DNA of 64,000 nt from Lucinisca nassula (lineage: Eukaryota > Mollusca > Bivalvia > Lucinida > Lucinidae): assembly GCA_963580285.1 (NCBI GenBank), contig OY757020.1:95731497-95795496 (forward strand), read 5' to 3'. Shown one piece after another: positions 34,762 to 43,989 of the stretch. Both the position numbers and the translations under genes were made by a program. Under the pieces are notes generated by a model, which was given only the letters and a program-made list of their open reading frames with translations, was not told the DNA's origin and did no database searches. Position 1 is the stretch's first letter; every line of letters starts with the position of its first letter.

Positions 34762-34879
34762 CTGAAAGGAGAAAGAACATTTATAACATCTGAACCATCA
34801 TCAGAAATCTAGGTATTATCATGCTCTGTAAAAACCATAAAGGTTCTGATTCAGAAAGTCCTAAACATTCTGACAACTT

Positions 34880-35065
34880 AACTTGCTGTAATTTTCCTAA
34901 AATTTTAATAAATTTCATGATCCTGCAAGGAGTCCAAAAGGTCCCAACTGAATGACAAACAGTGAAGACCCTGATCAGACTGCTCCTTCAGGAGCAGTCT
35001 GATCTGGGTCTACACTGTTTGCTTAGGCCTGTCTGTCCCAATACTTAGGATTATTATGGTATAAC
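34880..35065. mobile_element. Palindromic element P3 in LDAH intron 2
   Basis: cttgctgtaattttcctaaa, core-1 hairpin at 34958-35024 (caaacagtgaagaccctgat, ctgctccttcaggagcag), then tgtcccaatacttaggatta. Confidence 0.7.
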
Positions 35066-35099
35066 AATATACTACAACCACTATACAACAATTTCTGGG

Positions 35100-35295
35100 A
35101 TCCAAATCTGAAACTGTTTCAGTTTAACAACTGTTTTATATGCAAACAAAAATGTATAGATTATACATTTACACAAAAAATGACCATTTTCCTATATACA
35201 TGTATATAATCTCTATACTTTTGGGATCCATCTGTAAACTGTGTTATATCCAAAACCGTGTTATAATGAACATTGATATAACAACTTTGAAAGGC
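35100..35295. repeat. P10-type relic in LDAH intron 2
   Basis: aaaatgtatagattatacat and aaaatgaccattttcctata match P10 (41053-41365), but the hairpin is broken. Confidence 0.45.
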
Positions 35296-35545
35296 TTAAG
35301 TGTGGAGCTTGGCAGCTCAGTGGTTAGTGCATTTTCCTCCAAAGCCCATTGTTGGATCCCCAACAATGGTGGTATAATTTCGGTGTCCATACTCCACTGG
35401 CATCATTTGCAGGGATGAACACCACAAAGATCAGATCCTTCAAATCAGGACGTTTAATTGATGCCCCTGTGCATGGAGAGTTATCCTATGTGCAGGTTAA
35501 ATATCTCTACTGTAATTACTTTACTTTCATCCTGCAAATCAGGAG
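35296..35545 (+). mobile_element. tRNA-derived SINE relic (family T4)
   Basis: A-box-like ggcagctcagtggttagtgc, then tttcggtgtccatactccac and gcatcatttgcagggatgaa, shared with 36112-36440. The B box (ttggatccccaac) is decayed. Confidence 0.75.
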
Positions 35546-35547
35546 CC

Positions 35548-35785
35548 AGTTCTTCAAAGCATCGTTAGCTTAACGAGCTCGTTACTGGTCATATTGTTAA
35601 GTGTTCTAGCAAGTACAATATCGAAAATTTTAGCATATTTGCCATATTAAATGATCAAAGTTTTAACAATTCGTTAGCTACCGACATCGTAAGTGTTGAA
35701 CAAATGGCCCCTGGAGTGTATGTAACGTACACCTTTGAGAATGGTCAAGACCACTTTTGAACAGTTCCAAAGGTAGTCCCTGACC
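35548..35785. repeat. P8 second copy and a single arm of the 42.0-kb palindrome
   Basis: 35548-35714: gccagttcttcaaagcatcg ... gttgaacaaatggcccctgg. 35746-35785: accacttttgaacagttcca, then agtccctgaccagaggacat, one arm of the palindrome found duplicated and inverted at 41996-42056. Confidence 0.65.
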
Positions 35786-35886
35786 AGAGGACATTGTATG
35801 CAGAAAACAAAAAGAAACATGGGAAAAGAATTTTTTCTTCAAAAGTGGCCTCCCTTGTAGGTATATTCATTCACAATAAGACTTAC

Positions 35887-36018
35887 TGTATAATTCCTGG
35901 TTCCCATCTGCAGGAGGCTTTACATGACCGGCATGTGACACTGCCCAGGCTGGAATGTCAGATATGCTGCACAGTCTCTTCATAAACTCGTCATAATAGT
36001 CGGCCACACCTGGGTTAC
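35887..36018 (-). CDS. LDAH: LDAH coding exon 2
   Basis: A 132-base internal exon encoding about residues 40-84, beginning GNPGVADYYDEFMKRL and including AWAVSHAGH. PGNPG followed by a Tyr-rich helix, then the [VI]SHAGH strand-turn, is characteristic of LDAH and supplies the oxyanion-hole loop of the fold. It is too short and split to stand out as an open reading frame. Acceptor ttcttag precedes 36018 and donor gtaagt follows 35887, both read in reverse. Phase is 1 at both borders: exon 1 ends with G and this exon starts GT (Gly); this exon ends with A and exon 3 starts AG (Lys). That three-way phase agreement is strong support. Intron 2 (34762-35886) is 1,125 bases and holds a palindromic element, a SINE relic and a second palindrome. 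Confidence 0.93.
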
Positions 36019-36111
36019 CTAAGAACATTAAAAATTAGTGTTGAAGTCAATAGCTATAGATAATCACGCTGTCTTGTGCATTATCCCCCCTTTCCGAGCA
36101 TGATTTCATTA

Positions 36112-36440
36112 AGGAGTGTGACAGCTCAGTGGTTAGAGCACTTGCCTCTGATGCTAGAGGCCCCCTGTTCGATCCCCAGAGGCGGTGATTATTTCGGTGT
36201 CCGAACATGCTCATTGGCATCATTTGCAGGGATGAATGCAAAAAAGTGCACCATCCTTCGGATTGTGACGTTAACTGGAGGCCCCTGTGCAGGAAGAGTC
36301 ATCTCCTGTGCAGGTTAAAGACCTCTACCATAATTACATGATTTCTGTGTAGGCTTTCAACCCTGCAGACCTGGAGTATATGTAATGTACACCTGGGAGT
36401 AATGGTCAAATGTGACCGATCGCAGTATAAGTAGAAAGAA
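36112..36440 (+). mobile_element. tRNA-derived SINE (family T4) in LDAH intron 1
   Basis: tgacagctcagtggttagag (A box) and gttcgatccccaga (B box), 40 bases apart. The body ends cgatcgcagtataagtag and runs into an (AAAG)n tail. Best-preserved internal Pol III promoter in the window. Confidence 0.88.
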
Positions 36441-36487
36441 AGAAAGAAAGATAAAGAAAGAAAGAGAGAAGAAAGATAAAGAAGAGT
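36430..36487. repeat. (AAAG)n microsatellite tail
   Basis: agaaagaaagaaagaaagat repeated with interruptions directly after the SINE body. Confidence 0.9.
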
Positions 36488-36524
36488 AGCAAGGATAAAT
36501 CAGCGATTTATTTCTGGAAAGAAA

Positions 36525-36588
36525 TATACATGTATATTGTGGGTACTTTTTAAAACTGCCTCATTGAGATGAGTTTAACAAGTACTGT
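36525..36588. repeat. Core-2 hairpin cut by element B
   Basis: tattgtgggtactttttaaa, ctgcctcattgagatgagtt, aacaagtactg, then the next element's 5' end. The distal half of the P5 element is not found after 37935. Confidence 0.5.
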
Positions 36589-37935
36589 AACAAGAGGGCC
36601 ATGATGGCCCTGGATCGCTCACCTGATCCATAGTGTAACAATGGTGCCCAAGAGAGGGTCATTATTGGCCCCAGGGCTTTAATGTGCATAATGTTGAGGG
36701 AGGTCTTAAGGTGAAGCTTCATACAAAACATCAACAAAGGCTATAATTTGATTAATCTTGGCAAAGGTCCACTAGATGAAGCTACACATCAAATATCAAA
36801 GACCTGTGCCTAGCGGTTTCAGAGAAGAAGATTTTTACAGATTTTGCCTATATAAGCCTATGTAAAACCAAAGGGCCCCGGGACGGGGGCATTTTTTGCC
36901 CCAGCACTATAATTTGAACAATCTTGGTAGGGGTCCACTAGATGAAGCTTCATACCAAATATCAAAGTTCTGGGCCTTGCGGTTTCAGAGAAGGGATTTT
37001 TAAAGATTTTCCCTATATAAGCCTATGTAAAACCAAAGGGCCCCGGGGCGGGGGCATTTTTGGCCCCAGCACTATAATTTTTTGAACAGTCTTCGTAGGG
37101 GTCCACTAGATGAAGCTTCATACCAAATATCAAAGACCTGGGCCTTGTGGTTTCAGAGAAGAAGATTTTTAAAGATTTTCCCAATATAAACCAATGTTAA
37201 ACCAAAGGGCCCCGGGGCGGGGGCATTTTTTGTCCCAGCACTATAATTTGAAGGGGTCCACTAGATGAAGCTTCATACCAAATATCAAAGTCCTGGGCCT
37301 TGTGGTTTCAGAGAAGAAGATTTTTAAAGAATTTCCCTATATAAGCCTATGTAAAACCAAAGGGCCCCGGGGCGGGGGCATTTTTGGCCCCAGCACTATA
37401 ATTTGAACAATCTTGGTAGGGGTCCACTAGATGAAGCTTCATACCAAATATCAAAGTCCTGGGCCTTGTGGTTTCAGAGAAGAAGATTTTTAAAGATTTT
37501 CCCTATATAAACCTATGTAAAACCAAAGGGCCCCAGGGTGGGGGCATTTTTGGCCCCAGCACTATAATTTGAACAATCTTGGTAGGGGTCCACTAGATGA
37601 TGCTTCATCCCAAATATCAAAGACCTGGGCCTTGTGGTTCCAGAGAAGAAGATTTTTTAAGTTTTTGGTGAAAAAAATCTATTTTTGGCTCCTGTGACCT
37701 AGATGTGCAATGGACCGGAACCATTTGAACAACTTACTTTGAAAGGGGACCACCTAAGGATCATTCCTGTGAAGTTTGGTCAAAATCCGATCAGTGGTTT
37801 AGGAGGAGATTTCGTTTAAAGAAATTGTTTACGCATGCACGCACGGACGGACGCACGGACGCACGCACGCACGACGGACGACGGACAAAAAGTGATCCCA
37901 AAAGCTCACCTCGTCACTACCTGACGGTGAGCTAA
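36589..37935 (+). mobile_element. Helentron-like tandem-repeat element B in LDAH intron 1
   Basis: Opens AACAAGAGGGCCATGATGGC then cgCTCACCTGATCC. Closes agCTCACCTCGTCACTACCT with gacggtgagCTAA. About six ~165-bp monomers, the reverse complement of those in element A. Near the end gcacggacgg-type simple repeat and the aaaagtgatcccaaaagctc phrase match A and L. On the strand opposite to LDAH. Confidence 0.8.
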
Positions 37936-37944
37936 AAATCCTAA

Positions 37945-38340
37945 AAATCCGTACACCGTGCAATTCTCCTTAACCCTTATCTTGCTGAATATTCATTTAA
38001 GCCACACCCATTTCTGTCTATCAACCAATCAAATTACTTGATGTAATTTAGTGCTACAAATTCATAAACTGAATGCCAAACAGTGTAGATCCTGATCAGA
38101 TGGCTTCTTCAGAAGCCATCTGATCTGTATCTACACTGTTTGCAAAGATAGGGGTTGTCATGAACAGCAAGATAAGGGTTAAATTTTAACAAATTTGCCT
38201 CATGATCTAAAAGGTGCAGACAGAATGGCAAACAGTGTAGACCATGATCAGACTGCTCCTTCAGGAGCAGTTTGATCTGGGTCTACACTGTTTGCTAAGG
38301 CATACCTGTCCCAATACTAAGGATCATTATGGCACACAAG
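37945..38340. mobile_element. Palindromic element P3 split by a P1 MITE
   Basis: ccgtgcaattctcc, then the P1 insertion, then attttaacaaatttgcctca and a core-1 hairpin at 38230-38296 (ctgctccttcaggagcag). Tail cctgtcccaatactaaggat. Confidence 0.78.
37980..38182. mobile_element. P1 MITE, complete, nested in P3
   Basis: TTAA-CCCTTATCTTGCTG ... CAGCAAGATAAGGG-TTAA, 203 bp with target copies. Empty sites in P3 copies at 34892 and 5728 (cctaaaatt). Confidence 0.9.
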
Positions 38341-38452
38341 CCATTCTTTAATGGAGATTTGGTCAAATATACATTAACTTGAAGAAATTATCCGTTTTGG
38401 GGTTGAGTATTTATCAACTAATATTTCGTCTGTCATTACTGACAATGATCAT

Positions 38453-38748
38453 GGCCCCTGCCCATCGGGGCTTGAAGAAATAGATGGGCTGCATGATGCT
38501 TCCACACAGAGATGAAAGCGACCGCACACAAGTACTGTGGGGTAAACCGCTTAGAGAATCTAAGCCTGCCCAGGCAAAGTGGTGTGAGTCGGACCGTCTA
38601 AGCTTATAAACCCTACTGGTTTCATTGGGCGACTGGGCTTGAGATGTCTCAATGTAGGGTAAAAGTCCAACAAAACTGGAAGCAATGTCTCCAAAATGAT
38701 CAATACAGTGTTGACGGGGACGTTAAACCTCAATTAAACAAACAAACT
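38453..38748 (+). mobile_element. SINE-like family X in LDAH intron 1
   Basis: ggcccctgcccatcggggct to gttaaacctcaattaaacaa acaaac. A small duplication occurs around gtactgtggggtaaaccgct. Confidence 0.85.
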
Positions 38749-38801
38749 GACAATAACCAATCTTAATCACATTTGAGCAATGTTAGTTTGTGTGTTCTAC
38801 G

Positions 38802-38978
38802 ATGGCTGATGAGACCCATTCTAGCTCTGAACTGTCTGGTGCATGTCTGTTGCAGATAGAGTAACAGAGGCTAGAGGAAGACATCTCTGTTGGTGATGCC
38901 TTAGCTCTGGCTTTGCGCTGCGCGTGTTTCAACTACCCACAGTTTGACGTGCATGTACAAAAGAGCTTTTACTTCTGA
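38802..38978 (+). pseudogene. Possible small coding remnant, unrecognised
   Basis: One frame: MADETHSSSELSGACLLQIE, stop (38862-38864), then QRLEEDISVGDALALALRCA and CFNYPQFDVHVQ to a stop at 38976-38978. Composition is protein-like and the sequence is single-copy here, inside LDAH intron 1 on the other strand. 'tctgttgcag' at 38845-38854 could be an acceptor. No family recognised; may be chance. Confidence 0.22.
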
Positions 38979-39064
38979 TTTCAATGTAAAAAGTTAAACG
39001 GTGACAGCATAACAATTTCTTTTTCATGATGACAAAATGCAAAGTCATCGGATATGCCTTATTT

Positions 39065-39206
39065 TTCGAAGCCATCTGATCAGGATCTACATTGTTTGCC
39101 ATTCAGATTGTAAATTTGTTGCAATAATTTGAATCAAGTAATCTGATTGGTTGATAATCGGTAGTGGGTGTTGCAGATTAAAATATTCAGCAGGACAAGG
39201 GTTAAG
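39065..39206. mobile_element. Half of a P1 MITE
   Basis: tctgatcaggatctacattg, then ttgaatcaagtaatctgatt and right end attcagcaggacaagggttaa. Only one arm of core 1 remains. Confidence 0.65.
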
Positions 39207-39245
39207 TTAGAATGCTAATATCAAGTACCTCAGAATTTATCAAAA

Positions 39246-39568
39246 CAGTCAAACTTCAATGGCTCGAACACATTTGGGACCTCGAAAATCGGTTCGAGAC
39301 AGGGGAAGTTATAGCCACAGAGACTTACTGCAAGGAGACATAACGAAGTACTTTTTGACATATTTTCAGTGTCCTGTAATGAAAATGTATGCTGTGTGTA
39401 CGATTCTAATGAGTACACACAGCATACATTTGCAAGATAAAAGACGAAAATCTCCTAAATTATCTCCCACCATTTCTTATGTAGAGGACTTCCCTAGGGG
39501 CTCAAGAACAGGTTCGACTCAACCATTGTAAACGAGCCATCGGTGTTCGAGCCATCGAAGTTCTACTG
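39246..39568. mobile_element. P4 palindromic MITE in LDAH intron 1
   Basis: CAGTCAAACTTCAATGGC and gaagttctactg before TA. Core-2 hairpin collapsed to gtgtgtacgattctaatgag. A right-hand TA is present; the left flank reads aa. Confidence 0.8.
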
Positions 39569-39659
39569 TAATTTCTAATCGTTCAAGACACCTCAGCCTG
39601 GAGTCAAAAGGAGAAATCGTGTCAGTTAAACAACCGTGTTATATCCAAGTAAAATGTAC

Positions 39660-40420
39660 TTTTGTTTGAATTGAGGCCAACACTATTTAGATCATTCGGA
39701 GACTGTTATAAGACAGACTGCATGCATGGTACAGTAGTTAACCCAATCAAAGTTGACAACTTTGCTTCCCTCTTTCATTGCACACCCGTTGGTCAGGCCT
39801 CAGATTCTATGACGGTTCCAGCATAAAGCCTTACTGAGAATTAGAGTTTAATTTTATGTAATGTTGGTGCCTGATGCTCTGTCTCTGGTCGGGCCTATCA
39901 GAGTCTAACTGTTGGTTTTCTTTTGCTCCAGCATTTCAGTGGTTTCTTGCTTTCGAGTCCTCACCGTTGTTTCATCTCTGTGGTTGTTTGATTTTTGTTT
40001 TTTCGGAGATGCTGCAATGATGAGTTAGGAAGCTTTCATGCGAAACGAAAAAATTATTTGTCTGAATCGTGAACGAAGTAAGGGCGAAGATTGCGGCCGC
40101 GTAAAATAGATTCAAGCCCCCAGTGAAATTATTTTCGCTGACCGTTCCAAGGAGGTTCTTCTGTCATGGTTTATTTTTGTTATGGTTTGTCTTTGAGTGT
40201 GTGTATCGCTTATATCTTTTTGTTTTGGACAAGCAATTGGCCATTTTGTGGGAAAGTAACTGTCTTTTTGGCTTTCCACTATTGAAGTTTCCATAAGCGT
40301 CTAATTATTTTTACAATGTTTGTGTTTCTTTCCCTTTGGTGTCTCTGGTGGGAGCTGTGAGTTAATTGTATTGGTTCCTGGTCATTGCCTTCACTTCTAT
40401 TTTGCTTCTAATTTTGTTGG
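39660..40420 (+). repeat. SINE X fragment and repeat Y copy 3 (longest)
   Basis: 39661-39708 is a 3' scrap of X in reverse. From about 40025: aattatttgtctgaatcgtg, aagattgcggccgcgtaaaa, gaccgttccaaggaggttct, ttgtgggaaagtaactgtct, matching 31380-31735 and 8130-8345. T-rich unrecognised sequence lies between (39710-40020). Class of Y unknown. Confidence 0.6.
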
Positions 40421-40424
40421 ACCT

Positions 40425-41125
40425 TTACTTGACATTGAGATGAAGTGACATCTCAAGCCCTGTAGCCCAAACAAACAAAAGAGTTTATACATGTATGTAG
40501 TGATGGTCCAACTCGCACCACTTTGCCTAGGCAGCCATAGACATTCCAAGTGGTACTCATGCTCGGTTTCAGCTCTGCATGGAAGCATGTTACAGCAAAA
40601 TCGATTTCTCCACGCCCGATGGACGGGGCCAAAGTAAAAATGTATAAATTATATAGAAAAATGACCATTTATGGTCATTTTTCTATATAATCTATATATT
40701 TTTGGGATCTATCTTTATATATCCAAATTTGTGTCATAATGAACCATGATATAAAGAGGTTTTTGTTTTTTGTTTGATTTGATGTTTAACATCCCTGTCA
40801 ACACTGTATAGGTCATTTTGGAGACGATGCTTCCAATTTTGTGGGACTTTTACCCGACAGTGAGATGAAATGACATCTGAAGCCCTGCCACCCAATGAAC
40901 CAATAGGGCTTTTATGCATGGATGGTCCAACTCGCACCACTTAGCCCAGGCGGGCTAAGACCTTCTAAGTGGTACTCATGCTCGGTTTTAGCTCTGCATG
41001 GAAGCATATTGCAGCCCAATCTATTTCTCCAAGTTCGATGGGCAGGGCCAAAGTAAAAATGTATAAATTATCTAGAAAAATGACCATTTATGGTCATTTT
41101 TCTATATAATCTATACATATTTGGG
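40425..41125. repeat. Segmental duplication: two SINE X + P10 hairpin blocks
   Basis: Two head-to-tail blocks, about 40425-40735 and 40850-41125. Each is a reverse SINE X 5' half ending gatgggc/gacggggcca, followed by aagtaaaaatgtataaatta and the P10 hairpin gaccatttatggtcattttt. The shared junction at the same base shows one duplication (offset ~422 bp), not two insertions. Confidence 0.8.
40765..41049 (-). mobile_element. SINE-like family X, full-length member of the duplicated block
   Basis: tgtttgatttgatgtttaac through gaccttctaagtggtactca to gatgggcagggcca. Confidence 0.82.
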
Positions 41126-41129
41126 CTCC

Positions 41130-41365
41130 ATCTTTATACACCAAAACCTCGTTATAACTCAGTTCATTATATCATGATTTTGGATATAACACAGTTGCAA
41201 GATGGATCCCAAAAATGTATAGATTATATAGAAAAATGACCATAAATGGTCATTTTTCTATATAATCTATACATTTTTGTTTGGATATAAAACGGTTATT
41301 TAACTAACACGGTTTTTGCTTTGGACCCCAACAATATTGTTATAAAGAGGTTGGGGTGTATATCC
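41130..41365. mobile_element. P10 palindromic element, complete
   Basis: Ends acaccaaaacctcgttataac (left) and gttataaagaggttggggtgt (right) are inverted repeats. Central hairpin at 41213-41277: tatagattatatagaaaaat, gaccataaatggtc. The AACCTCGTTATAAC type of end recalls pogo-like elements. Confidence 0.68.
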
Positions 41366-41432
41366 AAATTTGTGTTTCAATGAACCGTGATATGAAGAAG
41401 TTTAAATGCATTCATATAATAATTTTACATAC

Positions 41433-41550
41433 CCGGTATAATAAGAAATAATTTGTCTTGTTTTTCTCTGGGTGTACTAGTGGCATATTTAATAACTTTT
41501 GTTGGCATACCGAGGACAGGGATAAATACAGTAACTCTTTCTTGAGCCAT
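41433..41550 (-). CDS. LDAH: LDAH coding exon 1 (start codon exon)
   Basis: Encodes the first 39 residues plus one base, MAQERVTVFIPVLGMPTKVI then a Lys/Thr-rich stretch ending LFLIIPG. It ends in the beta-strand and first half of the IIPGNPG oxyanion-hole motif completed by exon 2. The donor read in reverse is gtatgt (41427-41432). The bases before ATG read tttgtttgtttcag, a good acceptor, so the start codon lies at or very near the 5' border of this exon and at least one 5'-UTR exon should lie beyond 41550. I did not find it. An in-frame coding exon further upstream cannot be excluded, but the length already fits the family. Intron 1 (36019-41432, 5.4 kb) holds many TE copies. An antisense reading frame over the same bases is a shadow. 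Confidence 0.9.
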
Positions 41551-41604
41551 CTGAAACAAACAAATATTACATAACATAATAAACAGTACAGTGACATTCC
41601 GCTT

Positions 41605-41891
41605 TTAACCCTTATCTTACTGAATATTCATCTAAGCCACACACATTTCGTTTTATCAACAAATCAAATTACTTGATGTAATTTATTGCTACAAATTCAT
41701 AAACTGAATGCCAAACAGTGTAGATCCTGATCAGATGGCTTCTTCAGAAGCCATCTGATCTGGATCTACACTGTTTGCAAAGATAGGGGTTGTCGTGAAC
41801 AGCAAGATAAGGGTTCTTCAGAAGCCATCTGATCTGGATCTACACTGTTTGCAAAGATAGGGATTGTCGTGAACAGCAAGATAAGGGTTAA
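41605..41891. mobile_element. P1 MITE with duplicated right end, upstream of LDAH exon 1
   Basis: TTAA-CCCTTATCTTACTG ... cagcaagataagggtt then a second copy of ttcagaagccatctgatctg to cagcaagataaggg-TTAA. The right arm (~73 bp) is present twice; the spare copy starts at 41817. Confidence 0.87.
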
Positions 41892-41995
41892 AACCATCTA
41901 CAATTAGGACTAATTCTGCTATAAAAAAGCTTATTTTGAAGGGTACACTTAATTTTTCTTAGTGTTTTCTGCCTACAATGTCCTCTGGTCAAGAA

Positions 41996-42056
41996 CCACC
42001 TTTGGGACTGTTCAAAAGTGGTCTTTAAGACCACTTTTGAACAGTCCCAAAGGTGG
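41996..42056. repeat. Perfect 61-bp palindrome (30-bp arms, 1-bp spacer)
   Basis: Left arm ccacctttgggactgttcaa aagtggtctt, spacer t, exact inverse. The flank tgtcctctggtcaag matches the single-arm relic at 35746-35790, so a longer family consensus exists. Confidence 0.95.
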
Positions 42057-42059
42057 TCT

Positions 42060-42660
42060 TAATACAAGAATTTTACTGTATTTCAACCTTTGAGACATTT
42101 CAAGAAACCCTCTGACATGGGTGTGTAGGGCAGATGGGCTATGTGAAGCTACATGTATGACTTGTGATGTGAGACTATGATCTTAGGGAAGAGTCTCATC
42201 GCTGCAATAAGGCAATTTATTCATCAGAAAAGTACTGATATTTTTCTTATTTCTGCAAGGAAACATGTGGGTAATCATCAGAAGCGCCTCAACATATGAT
42301 TTTGTGCAGCAATAAGAAAAACAAGAAACATGGAAATTCTACGAAAACCAGGTTTTCCACAGGTTGCACGAAACCAGGAAAACATTGCAAGTGCAGAATT
42401 GTCATTCTTGCACGCAAAAGTCTGCACTGACCTGTCCTATAATCCAGCCAGGAATCTGACATTAAAATATATATCAAATGGTTGCGGAGTTATGCTCTGG
42501 AAAGGAAATGTTGATAAATATGGATCAGGGGAGATAATTTGAAAATGAAGACAAGCAGAGTTGTCATTCTTGCACATTACACACAGCAATGACCTGTTCT
42601 GTAAACTAACCAAGTAGTTTATATCGAGTATGATATAAAAGCAAAGTGAATCTGACAAGC
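42060..42660. other. P5b relic and a local duplication, no gene
   Basis: 42215-42320 is a P5b element with deleted hairpin (ttatttctgcaaggaaacat ... gcagcaataagaaaaac). 42395-42430 and 42555-42600 share agttgtcattcttgcac and gacctgt. Open frames on both strands lack motifs. Confidence 0.45.
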
Positions 42661-42935
42661 CCTGCGTAAAATATAGCTATATAATAATAAACGTTCAGGT
42701 ATGGATGGTCTAAGAGACCATATGTGGCCATTTAGGATTCTTCCCTTTCCTCTGACCTCTCTCTCATGTCAGTAAATGACTTGTGAGTCAGTTTCAAGAC
42801 CGAGTTCACACAGCCATGAAAAGGTTTATACCAATAACTAGGAATGGTGTTTGTAAAACAGTATGCCCCCAACCATATGCTTGTCCATAAATGCCCAAAT
42901 TTTCTAAAGGCCATTATCGAAAAAAAGAATTTCAT

Positions 42936-43985
42936 TATCCCCACGCTTTTCGAAGAAAAAGTGGGGATATTGTAATGGTCTTCATCATCCGTACGTTTGT
43001 TTGTTTGTTTGATTTGAGGTTTAACGTCCCCGTCAACACTGTAAAGGTCATTTTGGAGACGTTGCTTCCAATTTTGTGGGACTTTTACCCGACATGGAGA
43101 TGAAATGACATCTCAAGCCCTGTCGCCCAATGAAACCAATAGGGTTTATTTGCATGGACGGTCCGCCTCGCACCGCGGTTCCTGGACAGGCTTAGATCCT
43201 CTAAGCGGTTTACCAGTACTAGTGTGCGGGCCGGATTCAGCTCTGCGTGGAAGCATCATGCAGCCCATATATTTCTTCAAGCCCCTATGGGCGGGGGCCA
43301 CTCATCCGTACGTACGTCCCTATGTACGTCCATCCATCCGTCTGTCTTACCGGATAACTCCTCCTAGACGGTTATAGATAGAAACTTGAAACTTTGGGAA
43401 CTGATAGATCTTTGGTCTGGGGAGTGCATGACACTTTCGGAATTTTGATCACACCCCTACGGGTGGGCCCAGGGGGTGGGGCCCGCGGTGATCAAAAATA
43501 AAAATTTCCAGGACATGGTCGTGTAATATATCAAAGCCAACGGCATGATGAGTAGAAAACATTACAACCAAAATTTGACCCCTGGGGTCAATTTTGAGGT
43601 CACCAGAGGTCAAAAACTGATTTTGACCCCTTTACCCCCATACATTACTGTTACCGGATAACTCCTCCTAGACAGTTATAGATAGAAACTTGAAACTTTA
43701 AGAACTGATAAAACTTTGGTCTGGGGAGTGCATAACACTTTCAGAATTTTGATCCTACCCCTGGGAGTGGGGCCAGGGGTGGGGCACCTTCGGGATAAAA
43801 AATCAAAGATTTCAGAACATGGTCGTGTAGCATATTAAATCGAATGGCATGATGAGTAGAATACATCACAATCAAAATTTTACCCCTCGGGTCAAACACC
43901 CCTAGGGGATGGCCCAGGGGGTGGGGCCTGCGGGGATGCGTGGGGATATGCCATGGCTTGCCATCGACTGCACGATTCTAGTTAA
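42936..43985. mobile_element. Tandem-repeat element N with CCCCACGC subterminal repeats
   Basis: Starts attatccccacgcttttcg with hairpin partner agaaaaagtgggga; ends gcgtggggatatgccatggc. Two ~300-bp units start at 43351 and 43651 (accggataactcctcctaga, gaaacttgaaacttt). A SINE X sits at 42996-43301 near the start. Confidence 0.65.
42996..43301 (-). mobile_element. SINE-like family X with 11-bp target duplication
   Basis: Flanked by TCATCCGTACG at 42985-42995 and 43302-43312. Full length, from a (gttt)n tail to gcccctatgggcgggggc. Reference copy for the family. Confidence 0.93.
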
Positions 43986-43989
43986 ATTG

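Noticed and set aside
34100..34780. LDAH exon 3 starting at the in-frame ATG at 34780
   Set aside because: The first seven residues lie in a pyrimidine-rich intron end; the acceptor at 34762-34763 and the exon phases show the exon begins at 34761.
36112..36200. tRNA gene
   Set aside because: Good Pol III boxes, but the 5' and 3' halves do not close an acceptor stem, and the (AAAG)n tail marks a SINE.
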